Positions 50,316-59,909 are shown, counted from the first letter of the stretch. The stretch is DNA of 64,000 nucleotides from Comamonadaceae bacterium (GCA_947454955.1 CANGLW010000003.1:1-64000), one strand, 5' to 3'. Program-made: numbers and translations. The notes: generated from the sequence alone by a model not told the origin.

Positions 50316-52454
50316 ATGAAAAAAATAGCTGCGTATCTCGCAATGAGTACGGTCGTTTTGGCTGGGTGCGGCGGGGGTGGCGGTAGCGGTCCAGGAGCTA
50401 CCGCTAGCAATCTAAGTGTTAATGGCACGGCGTCCAAGGGGCTGCTTTCTGGCGCTGAAGTTCAAGCCTATACACACGATGCCAACAACACCCCAATAAA
50501 GTTTGGCCAGGCGGTGAAGACCAATGTCAATGGTGAGTACACCTTGTCCTTGCCCAAAACCGATAAACCTGTCGTGATTGAAATCAAGGCCGTGCCTGGC
50601 ACCAAGATGCTGGATGAAACAGTTGTTGAAAATGGCTCATTCAAATCGGTAGATGCGCCAGCGAATCTGGTGATACGCACTGGCGTTTCTTCGTTGACCG
50701 AAGATGCAACGGCACACGCCAACCCATATACCGAAGCAGCCGTCCATGCAGCCCTGACGGCTACAGACGGTAGCAACGTCAAAGTTCCATTAACAGCCAA
50801 TACATTTAACGCCGCGAAAGGCGCAATTCGCGAAAGTCTCTCTGGGTCAAACCCCTTCATGATCCGTGGTGTTAACGCCAATCATGACAACATCACCGAT
50901 GATGAGAGAAAGTTCACAACCTTACTGGCTGGTATTGCCCAAAAGGGAAAGGAAACTTCATGCCAAGGCGATTCAACAGGAATCACATGCGTCATAGCCA
51001 CCTTGAATGACGCATCCAAGGTGAAGGTTGACAACACTAATAAAGTCACCTTTGCTGATCCAACAAAACAAAATGACGAACTTAAAAATATTGTTAACAA
51101 AGCAAAAGAGGTTAACAATAGTTTTGTAAATATTGCCAAGAACAGCTTACCTGATCCAGTCAAAGTTACCGCTTCGGTAGATCCAGTTGTTGTATCGGCA
51201 AAAGATAGCTTAGAGGCATTTATTAAAGCCATGCGAGATGGGTTTAAGTCATCGCAGACTACCATTCGAACTGCGACCGATGATCTCTATAAACGTACGA
51301 AAGACTTGCGGGCTGTAGCTGGCTTCACAGGGATTAACGAAGTAGTTAATAGCCTGAAAGGTTGCGACATTAACTCAGAGAAATTCACTTGTAACCCAAC
51401 AAGTGGCTTGATAGCTGTCACATATACAGCTCAGAACAATGGGTTTAGCTATGCCTACAGGCTACCTTATGGATTGGATAGGTATATGAGAACAACTGGG
51501 TTTATATACCGAGACACCATCAACCAGCAAACCACACAAGCAGCTTTTAGCGTCACAGCCAATACATTTTTAGTTGATTCTTCAAACAACGTTATTAAAA
51601 ATGTTGCTGAGTCTAAAATTCTCGCAAATATCTCCGTCAGCAGTGGTGCTAAATTCGATAACTGCACAGACTGCACATTCACGATTTCATCAAGCAACAA
51701 AGTATATGATGAAAGTAATCAAAGTAAATTCATAACAGCTAATTTAGAAAATATCACAGGTAGTGCCACGATTACCAATGGGATTACAAAAAAAGCTGCT
51801 GCATCGGGCAAATTTACAGTATCTACAGCTGACAATGATGTGTTCTCTGGGGGGATTGATAAAATTGAGGCAATTGCAATTGAGGGAGATATTGCCCCAC
51901 AACTTCGACCTACCAATATTAGTCTTAGCTTTCTAACCAAAACTCGACTCTCAGACATCCTTAGCGGAACCTTAATACAAACTTATGACTACAGCACTTT
52001 TGATCCAAAAAAATTCTACGGAAATCAGTGTCAATACACCCTAATCACAGCACCAGGGAAAACAACAGGGACTTTTGAATACACTTACTCAGATCAAATA
52101 TGCACATACAATGATAGTATTTATAATTTATCAATGAAATTAAATGTGGCAGGTAATTCCAGTATCACATACAACTCAAATCAATCTGAAAAACTAAAAA
52201 GAAGCCCTTCGTTACAAATAACAACAAATGGAAACTTCATCAGCATATCCAGTACTGAGGAAATCGTTAGAAGCAATTGGCAAATTTCACCCGGATCAAA
52301 AACCATCATCAAAAGCTCATCAGGCGACTTCGTTGCAGAAGGTGATGTTATGAATGGGGCGTTCAGTGGACCTATCATGCGCAACAAGACCCAAATCGGC
52401 CAGATCACCAAGAACGTGATCTACGTGAATGGTCAAGAAATCTCTTTGTACTGA
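50316..52454 (+). CDS. Large AT-rich lipoprotein of unknown function
   Basis: A 712-residue protein with a lipoprotein signal (AMSTVVLAGC, lipidated Cys18) and a Gly-rich tether. Residues ~35-90 resemble a carboxypeptidase-regulatory-like beta domain (GTASKGLLSGAEVQAYT...VNGEYTLSLP), and the remainder is Asn/Ser/Thr-rich beta-type sequence with paired cysteines (ETSCQGDSTGITCV, GCDINSEKFTC, DNCTDCTF). Codon use and base composition are clearly AT-rich compared with both sides, especially 50950-52450, which suggests acquisition from elsewhere or relaxed constraint. AGGGAGG precedes ATG 50316. It directly follows gspF (93 nt) and may be a surface substrate of this secretion system; no family is recognised with confidence. 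Confidence 0.8.
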   Translation: MKKIAAYLAMSTVVLAGCGGGGGSGPGATASNLSVNGTASKGLLSGAEVQAYTHDANNTPIKFGQAVKTNVNGEYTLSLPKTDKPVVIEIKAVPGTKMLDETVVENGSFKSVDAPANLVIRTGVSSLTEDATAHANPYTEAAVHAALTATDGSNVKVPLTANTFNAAKGAIRESLSGSNPFMIRGVNANHDNITDDERKFTTLLAGIAQKGKETSCQGDSTGITCVIATLNDASKVKVDNTNKVTFADPTKQNDELKNIVNKAKEVNNSFVNIAKNSLPDPVKVTASVDPVVVSAKDSLEAFIKAMRDGFKSSQTTIRTATDDLYKRTKDLRAVAGFTGINEVVNSLKGCDINSEKFTCNPTSGLIAVTYTAQNNGFSYAYRLPYGLDRYMRTTGFIYRDTINQQTTQAAFSVTANTFLVDSSNNVIKNVAESKILANISVSSGAKFDNCTDCTFTISSSNKVYDESNQSKFITANLENITGSATITNGITKKAAASGKFTVSTADNDVFSGGIDKIEAIAIEGDIAPQLRPTNISLSFLTKTRLSDILSGTLIQTYDYSTFDPKKFYGNQCQYTLITAPGKTTGTFEYTYSDQICTYNDSIYNLSMKLNVAGNSSITYNSNQSEKLKRSPSLQITTNGNFISISSTEEIVRSNWQISPGSKTIIKSSSGDFVAEGDVMNGAFSGPIMRNKTQIGQITKNVIYVNGQEISLY

Positions 52455-52457
52455 TCG

Positions 52458-53516
52458 ATGACGAGCTTCATCTCAAATGGCCGCCTTGCGGCCATTTTTT
52501 TTAGTGCACTTTGCTTGAGCGTCTCGGCTCAAACGCTGAGCTATAGCCATGACACGCTTTTTTCTAGCGGTGGCTTGTCTGCAGATTACTGGGCTCAACA
52601 GAGTTTGAGCGAACGCCCTTCGCGAGTGGTCATGCTCGACGATGCGAGGTTACGCGCATCAGCCGAACTGGCAGGGCAAATGCTTTGGCTTGAGCGCCGG
52701 CTGCTAGGGGAATATCGCGGCAACAGCAATGTGCTGGCGCTGGCTGCTAAGCCAGACACCAGCATCAAATCGGGTCAGACTTCTAACTTTCCGTTAGAGG
52801 GTAAGGTGCGAGCCTTTGAGTTCGACGCCTTGGGCGCCACGCTGAAGCAAAGTCTTACCTCTGCATGGACAGCCAGCTTGTCTCCCCAGCTGGTGTTCTT
52901 GAAAAACTACACAGAAACTAATGGCAATGGCAGCCTGATCACGAGCAACTCAACCGCAGATGCAGCGGGGCAACTCAATCGTTTTGGCATGAGCTCTTAC
53001 GGCTTTTCTACGCAAGAGCAAAACCTGCGGTTTGACCCTGGCTGGTCCTTAGATCTAAGCACGCAGTACAAGGGCGATCACTTTTCGTTTGACTTGAGTG
53101 TTCAAAATTTAGCCTCAGAGATTTCAACCCAAGGGCTTTATTACAGCTACCGTGATTACAACGTGCGCACTCAAAATGGCACGCTCAACCTCAGTGACAC
53201 CCCCAGTATTTCGGGCAGGTATGGTCAACAAAACACCAAGTTGGCGCTACCGAAAATTACCAAACTCGACCTCAGCCCTTCGGCCTGGCATGGCTTGAGC
53301 GTTGGAGCGTTTGGGGTGGAGAACGACTTTGTACCGGTGTTGTCTTACCGGACGGATTTGCTCCTACCGGGAGCAATGGCTCAAATGATGGGCGAAGGTA
53401 ACTGGCGTTTAAGCTATTCAATGGCTTGGCTCAAGACCAAAGGTAGTATCTCCGTCACATGGGCCGCAGGGCTTGCCCCCATTTGGCAAATCAATGCTTT
53501 AAGCCTCTCCTTCTAG
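52458..53516 (+). CDS. Exported protein, probably outer-membrane beta-barrel
   Basis: A 352-residue protein with a signal peptide (RLAAIFFSALCLSVSA, predicted cleavage before QTLSYSHD). Alternating hydrophobic/polar strands run through the body (GWSLDLSTQYKGDHFSFDLSVQNL, NWRLSYSMAWLKTKGSISVTWAAGL), and the last residue is Phe, as in outer-membrane proteins. It starts 4 nt after the lipoprotein stop, so the two were probably made together, perhaps as a surface pair. Its first codons contain a terminator hairpin (52475-52502). No known family is recognised. Confidence 0.75.
   Translation: MTSFISNGRLAAIFFSALCLSVSAQTLSYSHDTLFSSGGLSADYWAQQSLSERPSRVVMLDDARLRASAELAGQMLWLERRLLGEYRGNSNVLALAAKPDTSIKSGQTSNFPLEGKVRAFEFDALGATLKQSLTSAWTASLSPQLVFLKNYTETNGNGSLITSNSTADAAGQLNRFGMSSYGFSTQEQNLRFDPGWSLDLSTQYKGDHFSFDLSVQNLASEISTQGLYYSYRDYNVRTQNGTLNLSDTPSISGRYGQQNTKLALPKITKLDLSPSAWHGLSVGAFGVENDFVPVLSYRTDLLLPGAMAQMMGEGNWRLSYSMAWLKTKGSISVTWAAGLAPIWQINALSLSF
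52475..52502 (+). terminator. Intragenic terminator hairpin in signal-peptide codons
   Basis: AAATGGCCGC and GCGGCCATTT form a perfect 10-bp stem with a 3-nt loop, followed by an unbroken run of eight T (52495-52502). It lies in codons 6-15 of the gene at 52458 and 21 nt after the lipoprotein stop. It would end lipoprotein transcripts or act as an attenuator for the second gene. Confidence 0.8.
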
Positions 53517-53564
53517 TGCGCCACTGAGCCCTTAAATCTCCGCCCCTCATGGGACAATCTGCCC

Positions 53565-55616
53565 ATGTACTTATTGTTTGAAGAAGCCGGCAAATTTTTG
53601 ACCGGCCGGGTGATGTCCGAGGCCGATAGTTCCTTGCAGGTGGAGCTCATCTCCGGCAAGCGGGTCAAGGTCAAGGCGGCCAATGCGCTCTTGAAGTTTG
53701 ACAAGCCCACACCGCCTGAGCTGATGGCCGCTGCTCAAAGCTTGAGCGAAGGCATTGAGCTGGACCTGGCCTGGGAATTTGCGCCTGAGGACGAGTTCGG
53801 CTTTGCTGACTTGGCTGCTGTGTATTTTTCAGACCCGCCGTCTCTGACCGAACAAACCGCTGCGCTCTTGCGCTTGTTTGAAGCGCCGCATTACTTCCGC
53901 CGCGCAGGCAAAGGCCGGTTCAAAAAAGCACCCTCAGAGATCATCCAGCAAGCCCTGGCGGCGATTGAAAAAAAGCGCCTGGTTCAAAAGCAAATTGACG
54001 CTTGGGCTCAAGAGCTCGCGCAAGGGCAGTGCCCCGAGCCTATCCGCGAGCAGCTGTACAAAATTCTGTTCAAGCCCGACAAAAACGCGCCTGAGTACAA
54101 AGCGGTGGTGGAAGCTGCCAAGGCCACACAAACCGCGCCCTTGGCGCTCTTGCAAAAGGCGGGGGCCATCACCTCGCCTTACCAGTTTCACTGGAAGCGT
54201 TTTCTGTTTGAAAACTTTCCCAAGGGCACCGCGTTTCCTGCGCTGCAGGCCCCGGCCATTGCAGACGAGCTGCCGGTGGCTCAGGCAAAAGCTTTTTCCA
54301 TTGACGACTCAGCCACGACTGAGATTGACGATGCCTTGTCGGTCCAAGGCTTGGGCACAGGCACGGTGACGGTGGGCATTCACATTGCCGCACCCGGCTT
54401 GGCCGTGCAGCGGGGTGATGCCATCGACAACCTGGGCCGCGCGCGTTTGAGCACGGTGTACATGCCGGGCTACAAAATCACCATGCTGCCCGACGAGGTG
54501 GTGCAAAGCTACACCTTGCAAGAAGGGCGCGACTGCCCCGCGGTGTCTTTGTATGTGAGCTTTGACGAAGCGACCCTGGAGATCAGCAGCAGCGTCACAC
54601 AGCTTGAGCGCGTGCCGATTGCCCACAACCTGCGGCATGACCAGCTCGACCACATCGTCACCGAGCCTTGGCTACAAAACACCATGGAGCATGACAACAC
54701 GCCAGAGCCCTTGCCAGCACTGCGTGATCAGCTATCGTTTTTACACCGCTTGGCTTTGAACCTGAAAGCCAAACGTGAAGTGGTGCGCGGCAAACCCGAA
54801 ACCTTCAACCGACCCGACTACAACTTCCGCTTGGCGGGCAACGACGGCGTTGAACCCCAAGGCCATGAAGAGGTGTTGATCGGCATTCGCCAACGCGGCG
54901 CGCCGCTGGACTTGATCGTGGCCGAGGCCATGATTTTGGCCAACAGCACCTGGGGCCAGTGGATGGCCAGCTTGGGTGTGCCCGCCATCTACCGCAGCCA
55001 GGCCTCTTTGCAGCCGGGTGTGAAGGTGCGCATGGGCACCAAGGCCCTGCCGCACGCAGGCATTGGCGTGCCCAGCTATGCCTGGAGCACCTCGCCCCTG
55101 CGCCGTTACACCGACCTGGTGAACCAGTGGCAGATCATCGCTTGTGCGCGCCACGGCCAGACCGCTGCGTTGGCCGCGCCCTTCAAGCCCAAAGACTCGG
55201 ATTTGTTCGCCATCATCTCGGGCTTTGATGCGGCCTACAGCACCTACAACGGCTACCAGGGCGCGATGGAGCGCTTCTGGACGCTACGTTATGTGCAGCA
55301 GCGCGGCCTGCTGGAACTCACCGCCACCGTGTTCAAAGACAACCTGGCGCGTGCCGATGACATTCCCTTGGTGTTGCCGGTTTTGGGCGCGCAAGGTCTG
55401 CCGCGTGGCGCAAAGCTGCGCGTGAAATTGGGTGAGATTGACCTCATCACCCTGGATGTGAATGGCACGTTGCTCGAGCGCTTAGACACCCCCGAGGTGG
55501 TCAGCGATGAGGACGAAGACGACGAGCCCAGCGCCGGCCCGATTGCGATTGCGGTGGACATGAGCGACAGCGCAGATAACGCAGAGGGCAGCGACAAAAC
55601 CGCCCCACCCGCCTAG
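53565..55616 (+). CDS. rnb: RNase II family 3-5 exoribonuclease
   Basis: A 683-residue RNB-domain nuclease. The N-terminal region (MYLLFEEAGKFLTGRVMSEADSSLQVEL) acts as RNA-binding and helical domains, and the RNB core has FSIDDSATTEIDDALSV with the catalytic aspartates, GVHIAAPGL-like GIHIAAPGLAVQRGD, and the C-terminal PSYAWSTSPLRRYTDLVNQWQ. The protein lacks the clear S1 tail of RNase R and ends with an acidic 30-residue tail (SDEDEDDEPSAG). It degrades single-stranded RNA. Encoded 14 nt before the TonB-like gene. Confidence 0.93.
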   Translation: MYLLFEEAGKFLTGRVMSEADSSLQVELISGKRVKVKAANALLKFDKPTPPELMAAAQSLSEGIELDLAWEFAPEDEFGFADLAAVYFSDPPSLTEQTAALLRLFEAPHYFRRAGKGRFKKAPSEIIQQALAAIEKKRLVQKQIDAWAQELAQGQCPEPIREQLYKILFKPDKNAPEYKAVVEAAKATQTAPLALLQKAGAITSPYQFHWKRFLFENFPKGTAFPALQAPAIADELPVAQAKAFSIDDSATTEIDDALSVQGLGTGTVTVGIHIAAPGLAVQRGDAIDNLGRARLSTVYMPGYKITMLPDEVVQSYTLQEGRDCPAVSLYVSFDEATLEISSSVTQLERVPIAHNLRHDQLDHIVTEPWLQNTMEHDNTPEPLPALRDQLSFLHRLALNLKAKREVVRGKPETFNRPDYNFRLAGNDGVEPQGHEEVLIGIRQRGAPLDLIVAEAMILANSTWGQWMASLGVPAIYRSQASLQPGVKVRMGTKALPHAGIGVPSYAWSTSPLRRYTDLVNQWQIIACARHGQTAALAAPFKPKDSDLFAIISGFDAAYSTYNGYQGAMERFWTLRYVQQRGLLELTATVFKDNLARADDIPLVLPVLGAQGLPRGAKLRVKLGEIDLITLDVNGTLLERLDTPEVVSDEDEDDEPSAGPIAIAVDMSDSADNAEGSDKTAPPA

Positions 55617-55630
55617 ACAAGCCCCGCCTC

Positions 55631-56488
55631 GTGAATATCAGCACGCTAGTACCACCCAAGCTCAGCCCCTTGGCCTGGGCATTGGCCGCGTCATTGGTCT
55701 TTCATGGGGGCTTGTTGACGGTGCGCTTTGTGGAGGCGCAAATTTCCAAACGGGCTTTTGAAAACAGCGCGCTCGATGTGGTGCTGGTCAACGCCAGCAC
55801 CGAGGTGCCCGACAAAGCCGCGGCCTTGGCCCAGGCCAATTTAGCCGGTGGCGGCGATGCTGCGCAGGGCCGCGCCAGCAACCCCTTGCCTGCCACGCAA
55901 GACAGCGCAGGCAATGCGGCCCTGGACCAGGCGCTGCGCGAACGGTCTGCCCTGCTGCGCCGCCAAACCTTGATGCTCTCCAAGGTGCGTCAGCAAATCG
56001 CGGCCCTGCCGGTGCTCGACCCACTGGCCAACAACGCGACCGATGAAGACATTGCCCGCGAAGAAAAACGCCGGCAGCTCTTGAAAACCCTGGCCGAGAT
56101 TGAGCGGCGCATCAACACCGAAAGCACCCGGCCCAAGAAGCGTTACATCAGCCCGGCCACGCGCGAGGTGGTGTACGCTGCCTACTATGACCAATTGCGC
56201 CGCGCCATTGAGGACAAGGGCACTGCCAACTTTCCCACGCTCTCGGGGCAAAAGTTGTATGGTGAACTCACCATGGTGATCACCCTGGACCACCGCGGCC
56301 GCATTGTGACCACCGACATCGCCGACAGCTCTGACAACCCGGCGTTGGACCGCCGCGCGCTGGCCATCGTGCACAGCGCAGCGCCCTTTGGTGCGTTCAG
56401 TGGCCCCATGCGCCGCCAGGCCGACCAGTTGGTGGTGGTCTCGCGCTTTCGCTTCACGCGTGACGACACGCTGCAAACCCAGCCATGA
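55631..56488 (+). CDS. tonB: TonB-family energy transducer-like protein
   Basis: A 285-residue protein with an N-terminal membrane helix (LSPLAWALAASLVFHGGLLTV; the early Ser/His features of TonB helices are present) and a periplasmic coiled coil. A C-terminal TonB-like domain follows, with LYGELTMVITLDHRGRIVTTDIADSS and LDRRALAIVHSAAPFGAFSG. No TonB-box partner or exbBD gene is nearby, so its role could be in outer-membrane energy transfer or envelope integrity. The start is GTG 55631; the stop overlaps mtgA (ATGA). Confidence 0.83.
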   Translation: MNISTLVPPKLSPLAWALAASLVFHGGLLTVRFVEAQISKRAFENSALDVVLVNASTEVPDKAAALAQANLAGGGDAAQGRASNPLPATQDSAGNAALDQALRERSALLRRQTLMLSKVRQQIAALPVLDPLANNATDEDIAREEKRRQLLKTLAEIERRINTESTRPKKRYISPATREVVYAAYYDQLRRAIEDKGTANFPTLSGQKLYGELTMVITLDHRGRIVTTDIADSSDNPALDRRALAIVHSAAPFGAFSGPMRRQADQLVVVSRFRFTRDDTLQTQP

Positions 56489-57231
56489 AAATTTTGGACC
56501 GTTGGTTCCTGCACCCGCTGTGGCTCACGGTGACCTGGGTGGTCTTGGCCTTCTTGGCGCTGCAGTTGTTTTTTGCAGCGCGCATTGCGCTGATGATCGT
56601 GGTCAACCCCGAGTCCACCGCGTTTGAACGCACCCAGGCCTGGCAAATTCAACAGGCCAAAGGCCGCTTGCCCTGGCGACAAACCTGGGTGGACTACGAC
56701 CAAATTTCCAAGCACCTCAAGCGTGCGGTCATCGTGTCGGAAGACGACGGCTTTGTGAACCACGACGGCGTGGACTGGGACGCACTTGAAAAAGCCTGGC
56801 AAAAAAACGCACGAGCCGAAGCCCAAGCGCAACGCCAAGGCAAAGCGGTCGCCAAGCCACCGAAGGTGGTGGGCGGCTCCACCATCTCGCAGCAACTGGC
56901 GAAGAATTTGTTTTTATCGGGCGAGCGCACGCTGTGGCGCAAGTCGCAAGAGTTCATCATCACCTTTTGGCTGGAGGTGCTGCTGAGCAAGCAACGCATT
57001 TTGGAGATTTACCTCAACCATGTGGAATGGGGTGAAGGCGTGTTTGGCGCCGAAGCTGCGGCGCAACATTACTTTCGAAAAAGTGCCGCGCAACTCAGTC
57101 CCGAAGAGGCTGCGCGCCTGGCGGTGATGTTGCCGCGCCCCAAGTATTTTGAGAAGCTGCCCAACTCGGCGTATTTGGCCGAGCGTTCGGCGGTGATTGC
57201 ACAGCGCTTGATGCGCGCGGAGCTGCCCTGA
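56485..57231 (+). CDS. mtgA: Monofunctional biosynthetic peptidoglycan transglycosylase MtgA
   Basis: A 248-residue GT51 enzyme. One N-terminal membrane helix ([17 protein letters not shown]), the catalytic Glu86 in [15 protein letters not shown], then [27 protein letters not shown] and [22 protein letters not shown]. It polymerises lipid II glycan without a transpeptidase domain. It is coupled to the TonB-like gene before it and overlaps ruvC after it (TGATG). Confidence 0.95.
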   Translation: MKILDRWFLHPLWLTVTWVVLAFLALQLFFAARIALMIVVNPESTAFERTQAWQIQQAKGRLPWRQTWVDYDQISKHLKRAVIVSEDDGFVNHDGVDWDALEKAWQKNARAEAQAQRQGKAVAKPPKVVGGSTISQQLAKNLFLSGERTLWRKSQEFIITFWLEVLLSKQRILEIYLNHVEWGEGVFGAEAAAQHYFRKSAAQLSPEEAARLAVMLPRPKYFEKLPNSAYLAERSAVIAQRLMRAELP

Positions 57232-57779
57232 TGCGTATCCTTGGTATCGACCCTGGTCTTCGCACCACCGGTTTTGGGGTGATTGATGTGGAGGGCCCCA
57301 AGCTGCGTTATGTGGCCAGCGGCACCATCAGCACCATGCATTTGGCGCGTGGCGAATTACCCGCGCGCCTCAAGGTCTTGTGCGATGGCGTGCGCGAAGT
57401 GATTGCGCGCTACCAACCGCAACATGCCTCGGTCGAGATCGTGTTTGTGAACGTCAACCCGCAGTCCACCCTGTTGTTGGGCCAAGCGCGCGGAGCTTGT
57501 GTGGGCACCTTGGTGAGCGCCGATTTAGCAGTGGCCGAGTACACCGCGCTACAAATGAAAAAAGCCGTGGTGGGTCAGGGGCGTGCTCAGAAAAACCAAA
57601 TCCAAGAGATGGTCAAACGCCTGCTGAATTTACCTGGCCTGCCCGGGCCAGACGCGGCCGATGCGCTGGGCATGGCCATCACCCACGCCCATGCGGGCCA
57701 CGCGATTGCGCGCTTGGCGCAAAGCACCGAGTTGGTTCGTAAAGCGAGTGGTTTGTACCGGGCGGGCAGAACGCGTTAA
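57231..57779 (+). CDS. ruvC: Holliday junction resolvase RuvC
   Basis: A 182-residue endonuclease of the RNase H fold that cuts Holliday junctions with RuvAB. The four catalytic acids are Asp7 (GIDPGL), Glu69 (VEIVF), Asp141 and Asp144 ([12 protein letters not shown]), matching the E. coli pattern. The start overlaps the mtgA stop by one base. ruvA and ruvB are not in the window. It ends 2 nt from the convergent lpxC gene. Confidence 0.96.
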   Translation: MRILGIDPGLRTTGFGVIDVEGPKLRYVASGTISTMHLARGELPARLKVLCDGVREVIARYQPQHASVEIVFVNVNPQSTLLLGQARGACVGTLVSADLAVAEYTALQMKKAVVGQGRAQKNQIQEMVKRLLNLPGLPGPDAADALGMAITHAHAGHAIARLAQSTELVRKASGLYRAGRTR

Positions 57780-57781
57780 GT

Positions 57782-58705
57782 TCACCAAGCCGGCGCTAAT
57801 TTGGCGAAGCCTTTGGGCGCGAGTTTCTCGTTCTCAAAGGTCACTTCTTCCCAGCATTGGGGCTGCTCGATCAAGGCGCGCAAGAGCTTGTTGTTCAGAC
57901 CGTGGCCTGAGCGAAACGCGCTGTAGCTGGCCAAAAGGGGCTTGCCCAAAATGTAGAGGTCGCCCATGGCGTCCAAAATTTTGTGTTTGACGAACTCATC
58001 GTCATAACGCAGGCCACCGGCGTTGAGCACCTTGTAGTCGTCCATCACGATGGCATTGTCCAAACCTCCGCCCAGGGCCAGGCCGTTGGCGCGCATCATC
58101 TCCACGTCTTTGGTGAAGCCAAAGGTGCGCGCACGGGCAATGTCGCGCGCGTAGGTGTTCTCGCTCATGTCAAACACCACGCGCTGACCGGTGGCGTCCA
58201 CCGCGGGGTGGTGAAAGTCAATTTCAAAGCTCAGCTTGTAGCCATGGAAAGGCTCCAGGCGCGCCCATTTTTCATTGGCGCCCTCGCCTTCGCGCACTTC
58301 CACAGGCTGGGTGATGCGCACAAATTTGCGCGCTGCGTTTTGGGTGACGATGCCAGCGCTTTGCAAGAGGAAAACAAACGACGCGGCCGAGCCATCGAGA
58401 ATCGGCACCTCTTCGGCGGTGATGTCCACATACAGGTTGTCGATGCCCAGACCTGCGCAGGCCGACATCAGGTGCTCGACCGTGTGTACCTTCGCACCAC
58501 TGCGTGAGAGGGTAGAGGCCAGGCGCGTGTCGGTGACCGACTCGGCGTTGACCGGGATGTCCACCGGCTGGGGCAAATCGACCCGGCGAAACACAATGCC
58601 GGTGTCAGGCTGCGCGGGGCGCAAGGTGATCTCCACCCGCTGCCCGCTGTGCAGCCCCACGCCCACAGCGCGGGTGATGGATTGAAGGGTGCGTTGTTGC
58701 AGCAT
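57782..58705 (-). CDS. lpxC: UDP-3-O-acyl-N-acetylglucosamine deacetylase LpxC
   Basis: A 307-residue zinc deacetylase, the committed step of lipid A synthesis. Zinc ligands appear in [11 protein letters not shown] (His78) and [14 protein letters not shown], and the sequence starts [21 protein letters not shown]. The active-site [12 protein letters not shown] and C-terminal [15 protein letters not shown] (general acid His) are present. In many betaproteobacteria lpxC follows ftsZ directly; here two other genes lie between. Confidence 0.96.
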   Translation of the reverse strand: MLQQRTLQSITRAVGVGLHSGQRVEITLRPAQPDTGIVFRRVDLPQPVDIPVNAESVTDTRLASTLSRSGAKVHTVEHLMSACAGLGIDNLYVDITAEEVPILDGSAASFVFLLQSAGIVTQNAARKFVRITQPVEVREGEGANEKWARLEPFHGYKLSFEIDFHHPAVDATGQRVVFDMSENTYARDIARARTFGFTKDVEMMRANGLALGGGLDNAIVMDDYKVLNAGGLRYDDEFVKHKILDAMGDLYILGKPLLASYSAFRSGHGLNNKLLRALIEQPQCWEEVTFENEKLAPKGFAKLAPAW

Positions 58706-58771
58706 GCTTGGATTGTAAGTTTGCTGGTTTACCTTTGTGGGTTCAAGGTCAGTGCGCTTGACCTGCCGCAG

Positions 58772-59326
58772 TCAAGGCTGGCGGGGCTTGCGCCAATGCG
58801 CCACGCTCAGCAAGGCCCAGCGCGCGAGGTACAGCACCACCAAAGAGCCGACCAAATCACCCAAGGCCATCACCAGGGTGCTGCGCACAAAGTCTTCGGT
58901 CAGGCCCTGGCTCAAGTACCAGAGCTGGTGCAGCAAAGGGCTCACCACCGCAAACACCGCGGCCATTTTCAGCAGGCCCAGACCATTGAGCCCCTTGAGG
59001 TCCGCGCCCAGGCCCAGAAAATCCACACAGAACTTGCGGGCCAACAAGGGGGCGCCACCCGAGATCAAGCCGGTGACGATGGAAGACTGCCAATTGCCCT
59101 CAAAGAAAAAGAGCAGGCTGGTGATGATGGAAGCCAGCGCGATGCCCAAAGCACCACTGACCCCAAACACCAAAATGAAAGCCAGGCGCAAACCGCTGGG
59201 CAGAAAGATCCAACTCACGCCGGCAGAAAACGTCAAGGCACTGAACAGCAGGGTGTTGACCTCAAACAGCACACCGTAGGCCAGTGCCGTGCCCAGCACC
59301 ACCGCCACATATGACGGCAAGGTCAT
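58772..59326 (-). CDS. Polytopic membrane protein, MASE1-like
   Basis: A 184-residue protein with about six membrane helices, including VAVVLGTALAYGVLFEVNTLLF, LPSGLRLAFILVFGVSGALGIALASIITSLLFF and a C-terminal VMALGDLVGSLVVLYLARW. The LPSGLRLAF phrase and spacing recall MASE1-type integral sensory domains, here without any attached signalling domain. It begins at an ATGA overlap with the winged-helix gene before it, so the two are probably a membrane sensor and regulator pair. The function is not known. Confidence 0.72.
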   Translation of the reverse strand: MTLPSYVAVVLGTALAYGVLFEVNTLLFSALTFSAGVSWIFLPSGLRLAFILVFGVSGALGIALASIITSLLFFFEGNWQSSIVTGLISGGAPLLARKFCVDFLGLGADLKGLNGLGLLKMAAVFAVVSPLLHQLWYLSQGLTEDFVRSTLVMALGDLVGSLVVLYLARWALLSVAHWRKPRQP

Positions 59327-59652
59327 GCGCGTGAAGCGTCCAGACACTCGTCGATTTTGGCGAAGAACTTGCGGGTTTGCGGGGTTTGGATGATGTACTT
59401 CACGCGGTTGTCTTGCTCATCAACCTGCAAAGCAATGAAGCCTTTGGCGCGCAAAGACTTCAAACGACGGTGCACCGTGGCCGGCGAGGCATCAGGGAAC
59501 AGGGCCATGGCATCGAGCACCGGCATCTTCTTGCCCGCATCCCACTGCGCGGCCAAACCATTGAGGATGCGCTCTTCCAAAGCATCCATGGCCGGAAAAG
59601 CCGGCAAGTCCTTGACGGCTTGCATGAGGTTGAGGAACTTCAGATAAGACAT
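59323..59652 (-). CDS. Small winged-helix DNA-binding protein
   Basis: A 109-residue protein whose middle (DAMALFPDASPATVHRRLKSLRAKGFIALQVDEQDNRVKYIIQTPQ) reads as a helix-turn-helix followed by the wing of MarR/ArsR-type regulators. The first 30 residues may dimerise. On its upstream side 59653-59785 contains direct repeats of TATCATCT (seen on the minus strand, period 9), a possible autoregulatory site. It lies between the ftsZ-end element and the MASE1-like gene. Confidence 0.75.
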   Translation of the reverse strand: MSYLKFLNLMQAVKDLPAFPAMDALEERILNGLAAQWDAGKKMPVLDAMALFPDASPATVHRRLKSLRAKGFIALQVDEQDNRVKYIIQTPQTRKFFAKIDECLDASRA

Positions 59653-59785
59653 GGCTTGTTCACTTTGATCAGATGATAGAGATGATAAACCTCAATGGCC
59701 CCAAAACCAAACAATTCCGTTGCCACTCTGCTATGAAAAACAGAGCAACCAACAGGCCTCATAGAGTGATTAAAACTCCACAGTT

Positions 59786-59909
59786 GATTGACGAGGGTTC
59801 AAGCGTCGCGAGCCGGCCGCGATGAGGTCGAGGCGCACAGCCGTACTGCTGTACGGCGAGCACCACAGACCTCAGCCCGGTTGGCGCAGCAGCTTGAAAC
59901 CCGTCAATC
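59786..59909. repeat. 124-bp nested-palindrome element at the ftsZ stop
   Basis: Outer arms of 18-19 nt (GATTGACG...CAAGC at 59786-59804 and 59892-59909) pair almost completely. Inside are TGAGGTC/GACCTCA (59823-59829 and 59868-59874) and an apical GCCGTAC-TGCT-GTACGGC (59840-59857). The right outer arm includes the ftsZ stop codon (59904-59906). It may act as a structured terminator of ftsZ and resembles a dispersed repeat element in form. Confidence 0.7.

Noticed and set aside
50223-53516. AT-rich segment as prophage or integrative island
   Set aside because: No integrase, tRNA target, direct-repeat ends or phage genes; only two exported-protein genes.
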